This document shows, one piece after another, positions 1 to 6,445 of a stretch of DNA of 6,714 nucleotides (the stretch's first letter is position 1; the number at the start of each line of letters is the position of its first letter). A model generated the notes under the pieces. That model searched no databases, was not told where the DNA came from, and saw nothing but the letters and a program-made list of their open reading frames with translations. Source of the DNA: Clostridia bacterium (lineage in GTDB: Bacteria; Bacillota_A; Clostridia; TANB77; CAG-508); NCBI GenBank assembly GCA_017621295.1, contig JAGATI010000060.1, forward strand, positions 1-6,714, read 5' to 3'. Made by a program: the position numbers and the translations under genes.

Positions 1-43
1 CAATATCAATTCCTATTTGTATTGTTTCGTTTTGTGTTGTCAT
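1..43 (-). CDS. 5' end of an unidentified protein gene, leaves the window
   Basis: Only the first 14 codons are inside the window, reading MTTQNETIQIGIDI on the minus strand. The closing IGIDI is the kind of N-terminal beta strand that opens actin-like (ASKHA) ATPases such as acyl-CoA dehydratase activases, ROK kinases or Hsp70-like proteins, usually followed by G-[ST]. That is a hint and not an identification. ATG at 43 is the only start in this frame, because an in-frame TAA lies four codons upstream. The purine-rich AAAGGAA directly abuts the ATG, leaving only about two bases after AAGGA, which is unusually close for an SD. A TATAAT at 67-62 would give a leader of only about 10 bases. Confidence 0.45.
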   Translation of the reverse strand, partial: MTTQNETIQIGIDI

Positions 44-61
44 TTCCTTTTTATTTTATGT

Positions 62-67
62 ATTATA
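62..67 (-). promoter_or_regulatory. Putative -10 element for the leftmost minus-strand gene
   Basis: On the minus strand this reads TATAAT, about 20 bases upstream of the ATG at 43. The -35 region is poor: TTAAAG is found 18 bases upstream and no TTGACA-like hexamer is well placed. It lies back to back with the plus-strand promoter at 106-134, so this is a divergent promoter region. Confidence 0.4.
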
Positions 68-105
68 CTTTATAAAACAGATTTTCTTTAACAAACTTGT
101 AATAT

Positions 106-134
106 TTGCAATTTTACATAAAATAAGGTATAAT
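106..134 (+). promoter_or_regulatory. Sigma-A type promoter, TTGCAA-17-TATAAT
   Basis: TTGCAA at 106-111 and a perfect TATAAT at 129-134 are separated by exactly 17 bases. Transcription would begin near 141-142, placing the hairpin at 145-160 almost at the 5' end of the RNA. It reads towards the 16-codon ORF at 197 and converges with the minus-strand genes at 300-952. Confidence 0.6.
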
Positions 135-144
135 TAAAGTATAA

Positions 145-160
145 GTGGGAACTCTCCCAC
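145..160 (+). promoter_or_regulatory. 5'-terminal hairpin in the leader of the 16-codon ORF
   Basis: GTGGGA pairs perfectly with TCCCAC across a four-base ACTC loop. This is GC-rich for the neighbourhood and lies at the predicted 5' end of the transcript. No U-tract follows, so it is not a terminator. It could stabilise the mRNA or be a protein or ligand site. I do not recognise it as a known riboswitch. Confidence 0.4.
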
Positions 161-196
161 AAAGTACATTGAAACCATCTTACAGGAGGAATAGTT

Positions 197-247
197 ATGG
201 TAAACTTTATTAATAATAACAATCATAATTATACAAAATTTTATTAA
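197..247 (+). CDS. 16-codon ORF with promoter, leader and strong SD; gene stump or small peptide
   Basis: The ORF reads MVNFINNNNHNYTKFY followed by TAA. It has a better expression setup than most genes in the window: a consensus promoter at 106-134, a leader hairpin, and AGGAGGA at 184-190 six bases before the ATG. The protein is Asn-rich and matches nothing I know. All three plus-strand frames close soon after 247, so a single frameshift does not explain its shortness. It may be the truncated 5' end of a gene whose body was lost when the 300-952 genes arrived, a leader peptide, or the translated part of a regulatory RNA. No clear terminator follows before 300. Confidence 0.35.
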   Translation: MVNFINNNNHNYTKFY

Positions 248-299
248 ATTATAACAAACTCTAATCTATTAACAAATATCTTTATTCTTCCCCTTAACT

Positions 300-533
300 T
301 TACTCTGATAACAATCCTAACTTCTCATACATCTTCAAAAATTCTGTCTCTAATTTTTCATTATTTATTAATTCATCTTTTTGATCCTTTATTACATATT
401 CAAATTGTTCTAACCCTTTGTATTCTACTGCAACTCTTATCATATTTTTTACATCATTTGATAATTCATCCCAAAAATTATTACATATATAACAAACATC
501 ATATAAATCTCTTATTTTATCTCTTCCAGTCAT
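300..533 (-). pseudogene. Probable C-terminal remnant of an AbiEii-type nucleotidyltransferase toxin
   Basis: This 77-residue ORF starts with TGRDKIRDLYDV. The R-[DN]-K-x-R-D-L-[YF]-D pattern resembles the C-terminal helical part of AbiEii/AbiGii-type nucleotidyltransferase toxins, where it follows the catalytic domain. The rest is helical and charged and ends EKLGLLSE. The N-terminal nucleotidyltransferase domain, including the GS motif and the paired acidic residues, is absent here and is not present in another frame, since the gene directly upstream is a different protein. Its ATG overlaps the stop of that gene as TAATG, which would allow coupled translation. I infer an internal deletion of a toxin gene. 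A genuine stand-alone small protein is the alternative. Family assignment is from memory of the motif only. Confidence 0.45.
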
Positions 534-952
534 TATACCTTTTCATTTACTAACGCTCCTTTCTTGTATTTAGCCCATTTTCCTAGATACTCTTTTGTCA
601 TAAATTCATCAATCTGCTCCCAATAAGGTAAATTTACCATTAATAATACTTTTTCAAATACTTCTTTATCATATTTTGAGTTACATATAAAATCTTTATT
701 CATCCCTTGGGCAACAGTAAAATTTTTTATATATAATAAATCTAATAGTGCCCTTATATGATTTGCTACATTATATTTCTTTTTATGTTCTGGAATCTGC
801 TTATTTTTTTCAATTCCATAATCTCCCCATAGTGAATCTCTTGACTCCAAAATATTTAATTTTTCCCATTGTAGTGAACTGCAATGCCAATCTCCAGATG
901 TTTCTAATTTACAAGGTAAATTTAACGCATGAATTAGACTTATATACTTCAT
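533..952 (-). CDS. Uncharacterised protein of 139 residues, possible partner or antitoxin of the AbiEii-like toxin
   Basis: The product is soluble, has no signal peptide or membrane segment, and is rich in Trp and Tyr. Notable stretches are the N-terminal HALNLPCKLETSGDWHCSSL (residues 8-27) with two Cys and a His, a central NVANHIRALLDLLY helix near residues 61-74, and AQGMNKDFICN near residues 81-91. I do not know a named domain for it. My recollection is that proteins with this N-terminal ALNLPC..ETSGDWH pattern lie upstream of AbiEii-type nucleotidyltransferase genes, and the downstream TAATG-overlapping ORF fits that. An antitoxin or accessory role is inference. AGGTGA seven bases before the ATG serves as SD, and an extended -10 lies at 989-997. 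The gene looks intact. Confidence 0.6.
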   Translation of the reverse strand: MKYISLIHALNLPCKLETSGDWHCSSLQWEKLNILESRDSLWGDYGIEKNKQIPEHKKKYNVANHIRALLDLLYIKNFTVAQGMNKDFICNSKYDKEVFEKVLLMVNLPYWEQIDEFMTKEYLGKWAKYKKGALVNEKV

Positions 953-988
953 TTCACTCTCACCTCTTTCTCTTCTATCATTAAATAT

Positions 989-997
989 ATTATATCA
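989..997 (-). promoter_or_regulatory. Extended -10 promoter for the 139-residue gene
   Basis: On the minus strand this reads TG-A-TATAAT, a perfect -10 (994-989) with the TGn extension that compensates for a poor -35. The hexamer 17 bases upstream is only TATAAA. Transcription would start about 30 bases before the ATG at 952. Confidence 0.5.
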
Positions 998-1244
998 TAG
1001 ATTAAATATCTTTTATAGATTTTCTAGAATTTATATATTTATTTTGTTATTGTTTGTTATAATATATCAGACCTTTTAATTGCACTATAGACTACTTACC
1101 ATTAAATAGTAATATTTTTTATCCATTAAATATTCTATAACAAAATTTTGTGTTCAATTTATATACTTTTTAGATTTTTTCGATTTTATAAAATTATAAC
1201 ATTAAAGTTTATTTATGGATATATTTTATTACAAAAAAATTTTT
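998..1244. other. AT-rich intergenic stretch without a recognised gene
   Basis: This lies between the DUF5665 stop and the promoter of the 139-residue gene. It holds no convincing ORF. Two small structures are visible: a 12-base palindrome ACAAAATTTTGT at 1140-1151, and the direct repeat CCATTAAATA at 1099-1108 and 1123-1132, spaced 24 bases centre to centre. In sequence this AT-rich either could arise by chance. No hairpin with a U-tract was found downstream of the DUF5665 gene. Confidence 0.4.
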
Positions 1245-1535
1245 CTATTTACTATTCTCCACTATCTGAGCAATATCAGAAATATATTCACCAATAACTG
1301 GTATATTTAGTCTTACAATTTTTTGTAGCAAATATATTAATACTGCAGAAAGAATAGTAACTCCTATTCCTATTCCTATCCCTTTAGAAACACCTGATAT
1401 AAAATTTCTCCATATTAATTTTTTACTATTTCCTAATAATTCTACAAGCTCTATCACATTATTTTTAGATAAAATATAATTAATTTTATCTAAATTCTCA
1501 TTCAATTTTTCTATTTTTTTCTTTTTTCTTATCAT
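1245..1535 (-). CDS. DUF5665 family small membrane protein
   Basis: This 96-residue protein has a Lys-rich, cytoplasmic-looking N-terminus (IRKKKKIEKLNENLDK), an amphipathic segment containing ELVELLGNSKKLIWRNFISG, one transmembrane helix at about residues 51-71 (Gly/Ile-rich GIGIGIGVTILSAVLIYLL), and a C-terminal motif LNIPVIGEYISDI. This order, ending in the L-[NP]-x-P-[VI]-[IV]-G element, is characteristic of DUF5665 proteins in Firmicutes, whose function is unknown. I chose ATG at 1535 because AAGGGTGG ends five bases upstream. A GTG three codons earlier (1544) would put the start inside that SD. The SD lies in the 3' arm of a strong hairpin (1537-1573), so expression may depend on whether that hairpin forms. 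The gene follows the UPF0182 gene on the same strand. Confidence 0.8.
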   Translation of the reverse strand: MIRKKKKIEKLNENLDKINYILSKNNVIELVELLGNSKKLIWRNFISGVSKGIGIGIGVTILSAVLIYLLQKIVRLNIPVIGEYISDIAQIVENSK

Positions 1536-1536
1536 A

Positions 1537-1573
1537 AAAACCACCCTTTTATTCTTTATAATAGGGTGGTTTT
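1537..1573 (-). terminator. Hairpin: end of the UPF0182 transcript and SD-sequestering structure for DUF5665
   Basis: AAAACCACCCT (1537-1547) pairs perfectly over 11 bases with AGGGTGGTTTT (1563-1573) around a 15-base loop. Read on the minus strand, it begins 12 bases after the UPF0182 stop and its 3' arm runs into TTTTT and then the DUF5665 ATG, so it can act as an intrinsic terminator with a short U-tract. The same 3' arm contains the AAGGGTGG SD of DUF5665. On the plus strand it is followed by a longer T-rich run, so it could also stop transcripts from that side, although no plus-strand gene approaches. Confidence 0.65.
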
Positions 1574-1585
1574 ATTTTTTTAAAA

Positions 1586-4490
1586 CTATTCATTATTTTT
1601 TATAGAATTATTGTTTATAACATTTGAATTTATACTGTTATCATCTACTGTATTTTTCATTTGGTTTGCAAGTTCATTTGCTTTTTCTTTTTCTTCTTTT
1701 TGTACAACTTCTAATTTAGTTATTAATTCTTGAAGTTTTTTCATATCTTTTCCCATCATTTCCCAATTGCTGTTATCTGTAGATGTTTGCAAGTTCTTAT
1801 TTGCCTTTATAATCGCTGTTACTAAGTCTTCAACACTATCTGTATTTTCTACTTCTATATCCACAGCATATTGTGATACTAAATTAGCAAGTGCTTCTTT
1901 TAAATTATTTCCAATTGCAACCTTATTTCCAGAAGCTACTACTATTTTCTTTAATGTTGGAAGTGCATTTTCTTCATTTATATATTGCCCATAGATTGGC
2001 TCTATATATAGCAGAGTATTATCAATTGGAACTATTATCATATTTTTTGTTATTTTTGTTCCATTTACATTTAAGCTTTCGATTTCTTTTGAAATTCTCT
2101 CATCTTGTTCTATTTGAGTATCTAATTGCATTGGTCCTAAAACATTACTATCATCTGGGAATTTATATACAGTTAATTTTGCATTTCCATTTTCGTCATA
2201 TGTTCCGAACTAGATATGAAATAACATTCTGTTTATCATATGGTGTATATGGTAATACTAATCCCAAGCTAGATTTATCATTATCTTTTGCTTTAAGCAT
2301 TGTATAATAAGGTTTTATTTGTGTTCCTGTTTTAGTTAATACTTTTCCTGTATTATGTGTTGCTATATCCCATACATCATCATTTCTATAAAGGACATCT
2401 GGTTGTACATTATGATATCTTTTTAATACTTCAGATTGAATATTATATAAATATTCTGGATATACAAAATGGCTACTAATATCTTCTGGAATAGACTCTT
2501 CTAAATCTTCAAATAACTTTTATATATATTTCTATATGCCATAGCTATAGGGTCTGTTCTATCTGTTATATAAAACTTCATAGTTCCATCATAACTATCT
2601 ATTAATACTTTTACAGAATTTCTAATATAATTTATCTCTGTTTTTGTAACACCATTTTGATTAAGTATAGTTCTTTGTGAATATGGATAATAGTTTGAAG
2701 TTGTATATGCATCTAATACCCAAACCAGTCTTCCTTCATTATTTATTACCATATATGGATTTTCATCATAAGTTAAATATGGCATTATTTTCTTAGCTCT
2801 ATCTATTATATTTCTGTTTGTTAATATTTTACTTTCACTTGTAATATCTCCAGAAAATGCTAATTTTAGATTTCCCTCTTTTATTGAAAGTATTACTCTA
2901 TCTAAGAAATTTAAACTTAGTCCTGCATCACCATTATATTTATTTTCTATATTTTCAGTACTATTTGAATCTAAATTTGGATAATCAAATTCCTTTTTAC
3001 TACTACTATTAGTAACAACTGTATCATTTGTTTCTAATCCAAAGTATATTCTAGGTTCTGTTATTTTAACAGCTTCGTTTGTATTTTCGAAACCTTTCTG
3101 AATATGTTCTAAATTACCATTTCCATTTGTTTCAGATGCACTTGTAATAATTGTTCCATATCCATGAGTATATTCATATGTTTTATTGTTGTATGTTCCA
3201 TTACTACTTACTATTTCTCTTGGAGAGATATATACTAATTTTTCTTTTCCATTTATATTATATTTACCTATTCCAGTATTTCTGTATGTATAATATCCTT
3301 TACTTGTTTGTGAACCTTTTAAATCTTTAAGTACTATATCTTTACTTACAATAGTTACATTATTTAATAAATCTGTATATGTAGCAATTTCGTCTCCTGT
3401 TATGGTTCCACTATTTTCTATATTTAATTCATCTATATTTATTCCATATGCATTTTTTGTATAATTTATATTTGCTTGTATATATTTTTTCTCTTTATCA
3501 AGTTCATTTGAATTTACAAAAATAATATCAAAACTTAACATTACAATAAATAATAATATTAAATATGAAGGCACTATAGCTATAGATGTAATTACTTTTT
3601 TTGTTTTCCCAGCATTAAATGCTCTAATTGCCATAAATACAGAAATTATGATTACTAAACACAAAATTCTATATCCCCATAATTTTATTGTAACATCTGT
3701 AAATCCTGCTCCAAATAGAGAAAATGTAGTTAAATCATCTTTTATACTTAGGAATTTTTGTACACCTGTATCTCCGAGTTTTTACATATACAAGCCCTGC
3801 AATTAATATTGCAAGTATTCTAATATACTTTATTAATTGTTTTAAAATAGGACTTTTCTTTAATGTTTGTCTATCAATCCCTTCAAAACAGAAATTAAAA
3901 GTGATTATATAATAGATTGCAGAATATACTACAAGAGCAACTACTGCTATTAATAAATACATTATTACTAATTCTATAAATGGTTTTTGGAATATAAAAT
4001 AACCTATATCATATCCAAATACAGGATCTTGAATTCCAAATAAAGTAGAATTAAAACATAATAGTAATTTTCCTAATATGAACTTTGATGTAAAAGAACT
4101 TATTATAATTCCTAATATGAAAGCAATAGATTTATTAGGTAACTTAGGCATTGGCTTATTTTCAACTTTAAAAAACTCTTTTAATGTATTTTTTATTTTA
4201 TTTGTTGTAAAATAAATCATACTATATATAATTAAAAAATTAACAACTAATGTAATAGATGTATATTTTATATTTTGCCAAAATATATCTATATAATTTT
4301 CACCTATTTCTAAAGTTTCTAAATAAGAACCTCTAAACAAGATATATGCTACAATTATAGCAACAATTCCTGCTATTAGAACTATAATATTTCTTTTCTT
4401 CTTTTGTTTGTTTAATTTATTTTCTGTCTTTTTTTTGCTTTTTTGCTCATCTACTTTTACATTATCATTTTTTTCTTCCACTATTATCAC
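1586..4490 (-). pseudogene. UPF0182 family large membrane protein, disrupted by three 1-base frameshifts
   Basis: The family (about 900-1000 residues, function unknown) has seven N-terminal membrane helices and a large extracytoplasmic domain. The frame opens at GTG 4490 after AGGA, 12 bases behind ftsY. Helices lie near residues 34-52, 78-95, 121-143, 171-198 and 222-236, and two more lie just after the first frameshift. Family landmarks are FGYDIGYFIFQKPF (158-171), then ELDKEKKYI, YTHGYGT, YDGTMKFYI, the GPMQLDTQI region and IVASGNKVAIG near the end. The tail is charged and Asn-rich. The frame breaks near 3779-3783 (one base too many), near 2514-2521 (one too few) and at about 2207 (an extra base). 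With these corrected it reads through without a stop for 967 residues. No other decay is visible, so recent inactivation or sequencing error are both possible. Confidence 0.88.
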
Positions 4491-4502
4491 TTACCTTCCT
4501 AT

Positions 4503-5408
4503 CTAAATTAAAGCTTTAACAAAATCCTCACTATTAAATTTTTCCATATCATCTATTTGTTCTCCAACCCCTATAAACTTAACAGGTATCTTATTTTCAG
4601 ATACTATTCCTATTACAGCTCCACCTTTAGCTGTTCCATCTAGTTTTGTTAAAATAACCCCATTAATATCTACTGTTTCTTTAAAAGCTTTTATTTGAGA
4701 TATTGCATTTTGTCCAGTTGTTGCGTCTAGAACCATTAATATCTCCTTTGAAGTATCTGGTAATTCTTTATCGATTACCTTTTTTATTTTTTCTAATTCA
4801 TCCATTAAATATTTTTTATTATGTAGTCTACCTGCTGTATCGCAAATTAATACATCTGCCCCCTTCTCTTTAGTAATTTTAATTGCATCATATACAACAG
4901 ATGCTGGATCTGCTCCTTCATTTCTTTTTACTATGTCACAATTTGCTCTACTCGCCCACACTTCTAACTGTTCTACTGCTGCTGCTCTAAATGTATCTGC
5001 TGCTGCTATTACTACTTTTTTTCCATCTTGCTTTAACCTATTTGCAATTTTTCCTATTGAAGTAGTTTTTCCAACACCATTTACACCAACAACTAATATA
5101 ACAGATGGATTTGTTTCTAAATGTAAACTTTCATCTACAGCCTCAAAGACTTGCTTTATTTCTTCTCTTAATGCTTGTTTTACTCCTTCTTCATCTTCTA
5201 TTTTTTCCTTTTTTATTCTATTTCTTAAATTATTTATAATTTTTACAGATGCATCTACTCCAACATCTGACATTATTAAAACTTCTTCTAATTCTTCTAA
5301 TAAGTCTTCATCAACTTTTCTAAAATTACTAAAAACATTATTCATCTTTTCATTAAAAGAATTTTTTGTTTTACTTAGACCTTCTTTTAATTTACTAAAA
5401 AAACCCAT
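4503..5408 (-). CDS. ftsY: Signal recognition particle receptor FtsY
   Basis: FtsY is the membrane-associated SRP GTPase that pairs with Ffh to deliver nascent membrane proteins to the SecYEG translocon. The 301-residue product has the N-domain four-helix bundle (about 1-95) and the G domain with all motifs: P-loop GVNGVGKTT (108-116), DTFRAAA (138-144), DTAGR (190-194), TKLDG (254-258) and GVGE (280-283). The long acidic A domain of proteobacterial FtsY is absent, as is common in Firmicutes. The N-terminus GFFSKLKEGLSKTK is an amphipathic, membrane-binding type helix. The ATG at 5408 is preceded by GGAGGA eight bases away. UPF0182 follows after 12 bases, suggesting co-transcription. No smc gene precedes it, although smc is the usual neighbour in many Firmicutes. 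Confidence 0.97.
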   Translation of the reverse strand: MGFFSKLKEGLSKTKNSFNEKMNNVFSNFRKVDEDLLEELEEVLIMSDVGVDASVKIINNLRNRIKKEKIEDEEGVKQALREEIKQVFEAVDESLHLETNPSVILVVGVNGVGKTTSIGKIANRLKQDGKKVVIAAADTFRAAAVEQLEVWASRANCDIVKRNEGADPASVVYDAIKITKEKGADVLICDTAGRLHNKKYLMDELEKIKKVIDKELPDTSKEILMVLDATTGQNAISQIKAFKETVDINGVILTKLDGTAKGGAVIGIVSENKIPVKFIGVGEQIDDMEKFNSEDFVKALI

Positions 5409-5508
5409 AATTATTTTCCTCCGTTATTTACTATATAAATCTATTTATAAAATTTTATACTTTCACTTTTTACTTAAAAGTTCTTTCTATTGGTTATCTA
5501 CTTTAGTT

Positions 5509-5517
5509 AGTATAGCA
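5509..5517 (-). promoter_or_regulatory. Extended -10 promoter for ftsY
   Basis: On the minus strand this reads TG-C-TATACT, with the -10 at 5514-5509 and the TGn extension at 5517-5515. No good -35 lies 17 bases upstream. Initiation near 5502 gives a leader of about 94 bases with two weak AT-rich hairpins. It lies directly downstream of the terminator at 5550-5584, so ftsY starts a new transcription unit. Confidence 0.45.
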
Positions 5518-5549
5518 TAAAATATATAAAATTAATAGTGTTTTTTGCA

Positions 5550-5584
5550 AATAAAAAGGAAAATTGATGTTACTCAACTTTCCT
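5550..5584 (-). terminator. Intrinsic terminator ending the pemK / candidate sRNA transcript
   Basis: On the minus strand AGGAAAGTTGA (5584-5574) pairs with TCAATTTTCCT (5567-5557) through 11 pairs, one of them G-U, around a six-base loop. TTTTATTT follows at once. On the plus strand the wobble becomes an A-C mismatch and no T-run follows, so it is directional. It separates the upstream unit from ftsY. Confidence 0.75.
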
Positions 5585-5593
5585 GTAATACTA

Positions 5594-5613
5594 TTATAGG
5601 TGAAGACCTATAA
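5594..5613 (-). repeat. Perfect 8-bp inverted repeat with CTTC loop inside the candidate sRNA
   Basis: TTATAGGT and ACCTATAA are exact complements separated by four bases, CTTC in the minus-strand RNA. This is the most stable internal stem of the candidate sRNA. It has no U-tract of its own. The loop is pyrimidine-rich, like sRNA loops that contact purine-rich SD sites, but that role is inference. Confidence 0.6.
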
Positions 5614-5737
5614 CATATTTGTGCTATTAGTCTATTCTAAAAGCTTAAAAATATTCATAATACTAAAAACCTCAAAAGATTTTTGTATTTGTTAAATGCT
5701 ACTATTGTTTTGATAAAAACAACATATTTGTAATTTA

Positions 5738-5766
5738 ATTTTACCATTTATCTTATTAAATGTCAA
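5738..5766 (-). promoter_or_regulatory. Near-consensus sigma-A promoter, TTGACA-17-TAAAAT
   Basis: The -35 is a perfect TTGACA (5766-5761), the spacer is exactly 17 bases and the -10 is TAAAAT (5743-5738), one base from consensus. AT-rich sequence that could act as an UP element lies just upstream. It begins 18 bases after the pemK stop codon. Its next protein gene is ftsY, about 300 bases away behind a terminator, so its product is most likely a short non-coding RNA. Confidence 0.65.
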
Positions 5767-5784
5767 ATCATAAATCTCTATTTA

Positions 5785-6318
5785 TTAATTTTCTTTTAGT
5801 TTTTCTATGTACTTATTTAAGTTTTCAATTTTTTCTTCATATTTTTTAATATTTTTCATTAAACCTAAACTTACATATAATGATTTATCTATATTGCTTA
5901 TATCTTCTTTTGAAATTTTTGTTATATAGTTTCCTAATCTTGCTTTACTAACAGTTTGAATATTTGAAAGATTTACTTGTCCATCTAGTATTGTTATTCC
6001 ATTATTATCTTTTTGAGTTGTAATATGTGCCATTGATGGAATTGGCTTTTGTGTATGAGTTATTGGTGCTACTATAACATTACTTGAATTTATATTACCT
6101 ACATCACTTTGAATTATTACACAAGGTCTTTCCTTTTGCATTTCTGAACCTATACCAATTCCAAAGTTACATTTATAAACTTCTCCTCTTCGTACAATTC
6201 TATTTTTAGCCTTATTTGAATTAGCATCTAAATATATTTTTGTTTTAGTCCATTCTAAAATATGTTGTACCTTTGAAACAAGTATTTTAGGCTCTTCATT
6301 TTTGTTTGATTTCTCCAT
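5785..6318 (-). CDS. PemK/MazF-family endoribonuclease toxin, solitary, with N- and C-terminal extensions
   Basis: MazF-type toxins cut single-stranded mRNA at short sequences. The fold is recognisable from RRGEVY (43-48), GSE (57-59), RPCVIIQSD (64-72), VIVAPITHT (81-89), the VNLSNIQTVSKARLG strand-helix (115-129) and LYVSLGLM (147-154). Arg64 and Thr87 match the catalytic Arg (in RPV) and Thr (in the AIT segment) of Bacillus MazF, so the enzyme is probably active. At 177 residues it exceeds the usual 110-120, with a 42-residue polar N-terminal extension and a charged coiled-coil-like tail (about 155-177). Start is ATG 6318 with GGGAGG 10 bases upstream, and the promoter is at 6514-6542. No MazE-like antitoxin gene is adjacent, so control may come from elsewhere, from the leader, or from the downstream RNA. 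Confidence 0.88.
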   Translation of the reverse strand: MEKSNKNEEPKILVSKVQHILEWTKTKIYLDANSNKAKNRIVRRGEVYKCNFGIGIGSEMQKERPCVIIQSDVGNINSSNVIVAPITHTQKPIPSMAHITTQKDNNGITILDGQVNLSNIQTVSKARLGNYITKISKEDISNIDKSLYVSLGLMKNIKKYEEKIENLNKYIEKLKEN

Positions 6319-6319
6319 A

Positions 6320-6445
6320 TTATTTTTTCCTCCCTTCTATAATATTAAAATATCTCAAAACTTCGAAAGTTTCTTGAGAACCAATCATACATTTTATACC
6401 ATATAAAAGTTTAAAATGAATGTTTTTATTAATTATTTCTACCAC
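6320..6445 (-). CDS. Possible 41-residue ORF in the pemK leader
   Basis: An open frame from GTG at 6445 encodes 41 residues (starting VVEIINKNIHF, ending IIEGRKK) and stops one base before the pemK ATG. An internal ATG lies at 6388. The composition is protein-like and the tight spacing would suit coupling with pemK, for example as a tiny antitoxin. Against it, no SD precedes the GTG or the ATG, the 6353-6379 hairpin lies inside it, and open frames of this length are common by chance at this A+T content. Confidence 0.2.
   Translation of the reverse strand: MVEIINKNIHFKLLYGIKCMIGSQETFEVLRYFNIIEGRKK
6353..6379 (-). promoter_or_regulatory. Hairpin upstream of the pemK SD
   Basis: On the minus strand TCTCA-AG-AAACTT pairs with AAGTTT-TGAGA across a TCG loop, giving 11 pairs with a two-base bulge. 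It ends 18 bases before the GGGAGG SD of pemK (6334-6329). The following TATTTTAATA is too weak a U-tract for a confident terminator, so an attenuator or mRNA-stability role is only a possibility. Confidence 0.45.

Larger units (their letters stand above)
5550..5731 (-). ncRNA. Candidate small RNA of about 180 nt between pemK and ftsY
   Basis: The unit has a consensus promoter (TTGACA 5766-5761, 17-base spacer, TAAAAT 5743-5738), predicted initiation near 5731 and an intrinsic terminator at 5550-5584. No reading frame longer than about eight codons with an ATG was found in it. Predicted hairpins in order on the minus strand are TTGTTTT-TATC-AAAACAA (5722-5705), a weaker AAAAATC/GGTTTTT pairing within about 5680-5660, the perfect 8-bp TTATAGGT-CTTC-ACCTATAA (5613-5594), and the terminator. 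The 10-mer CAAATATGTT occurs near the 5' end and again just before the third hairpin. I do not recognise it as 6S, tmRNA, SRP RNA or a riboswitch. It could instead be an independently initiated 3' UTR of pemK, or a regulator of either neighbour. Confidence 0.5.

Noticed and set aside
748..984. Plus-strand ORF of 78 codons
   Set aside because: Antisense shadow of the 139-residue minus-strand gene; low-complexity Phe/Leu/Tyr content and no SD.
1044..1063. Plus-strand TATAAT near 1058
   Set aside because: No -35 at the right distance and no plus-strand gene downstream; expected by chance in this AT-rich spacer.
1586..2131. C-terminal UPF0182 segment as an independent 181-residue gene
   Set aside because: Its sequence continues the upstream segment in register once one base at about 2207 is removed, and its first residues match the middle of the family domain.
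1767..2307. Two overlapping plus-strand ORFs (1767-1994 and 1891-2307)
   Set aside because: Both are antisense to the C-terminal part of the UPF0182 gene, which is clearly coding on the minus strand.
4933..5520. Plus-strand ORF of 195 codons
   Set aside because: Antisense shadow of ftsY; Ser/Phe-rich translation typical of reversed AT-rich coding sequence.
5641..5730. Short ATG frames inside the candidate sRNA
   Set aside because: The frames seen are at most about eight codons long and none has an SD.
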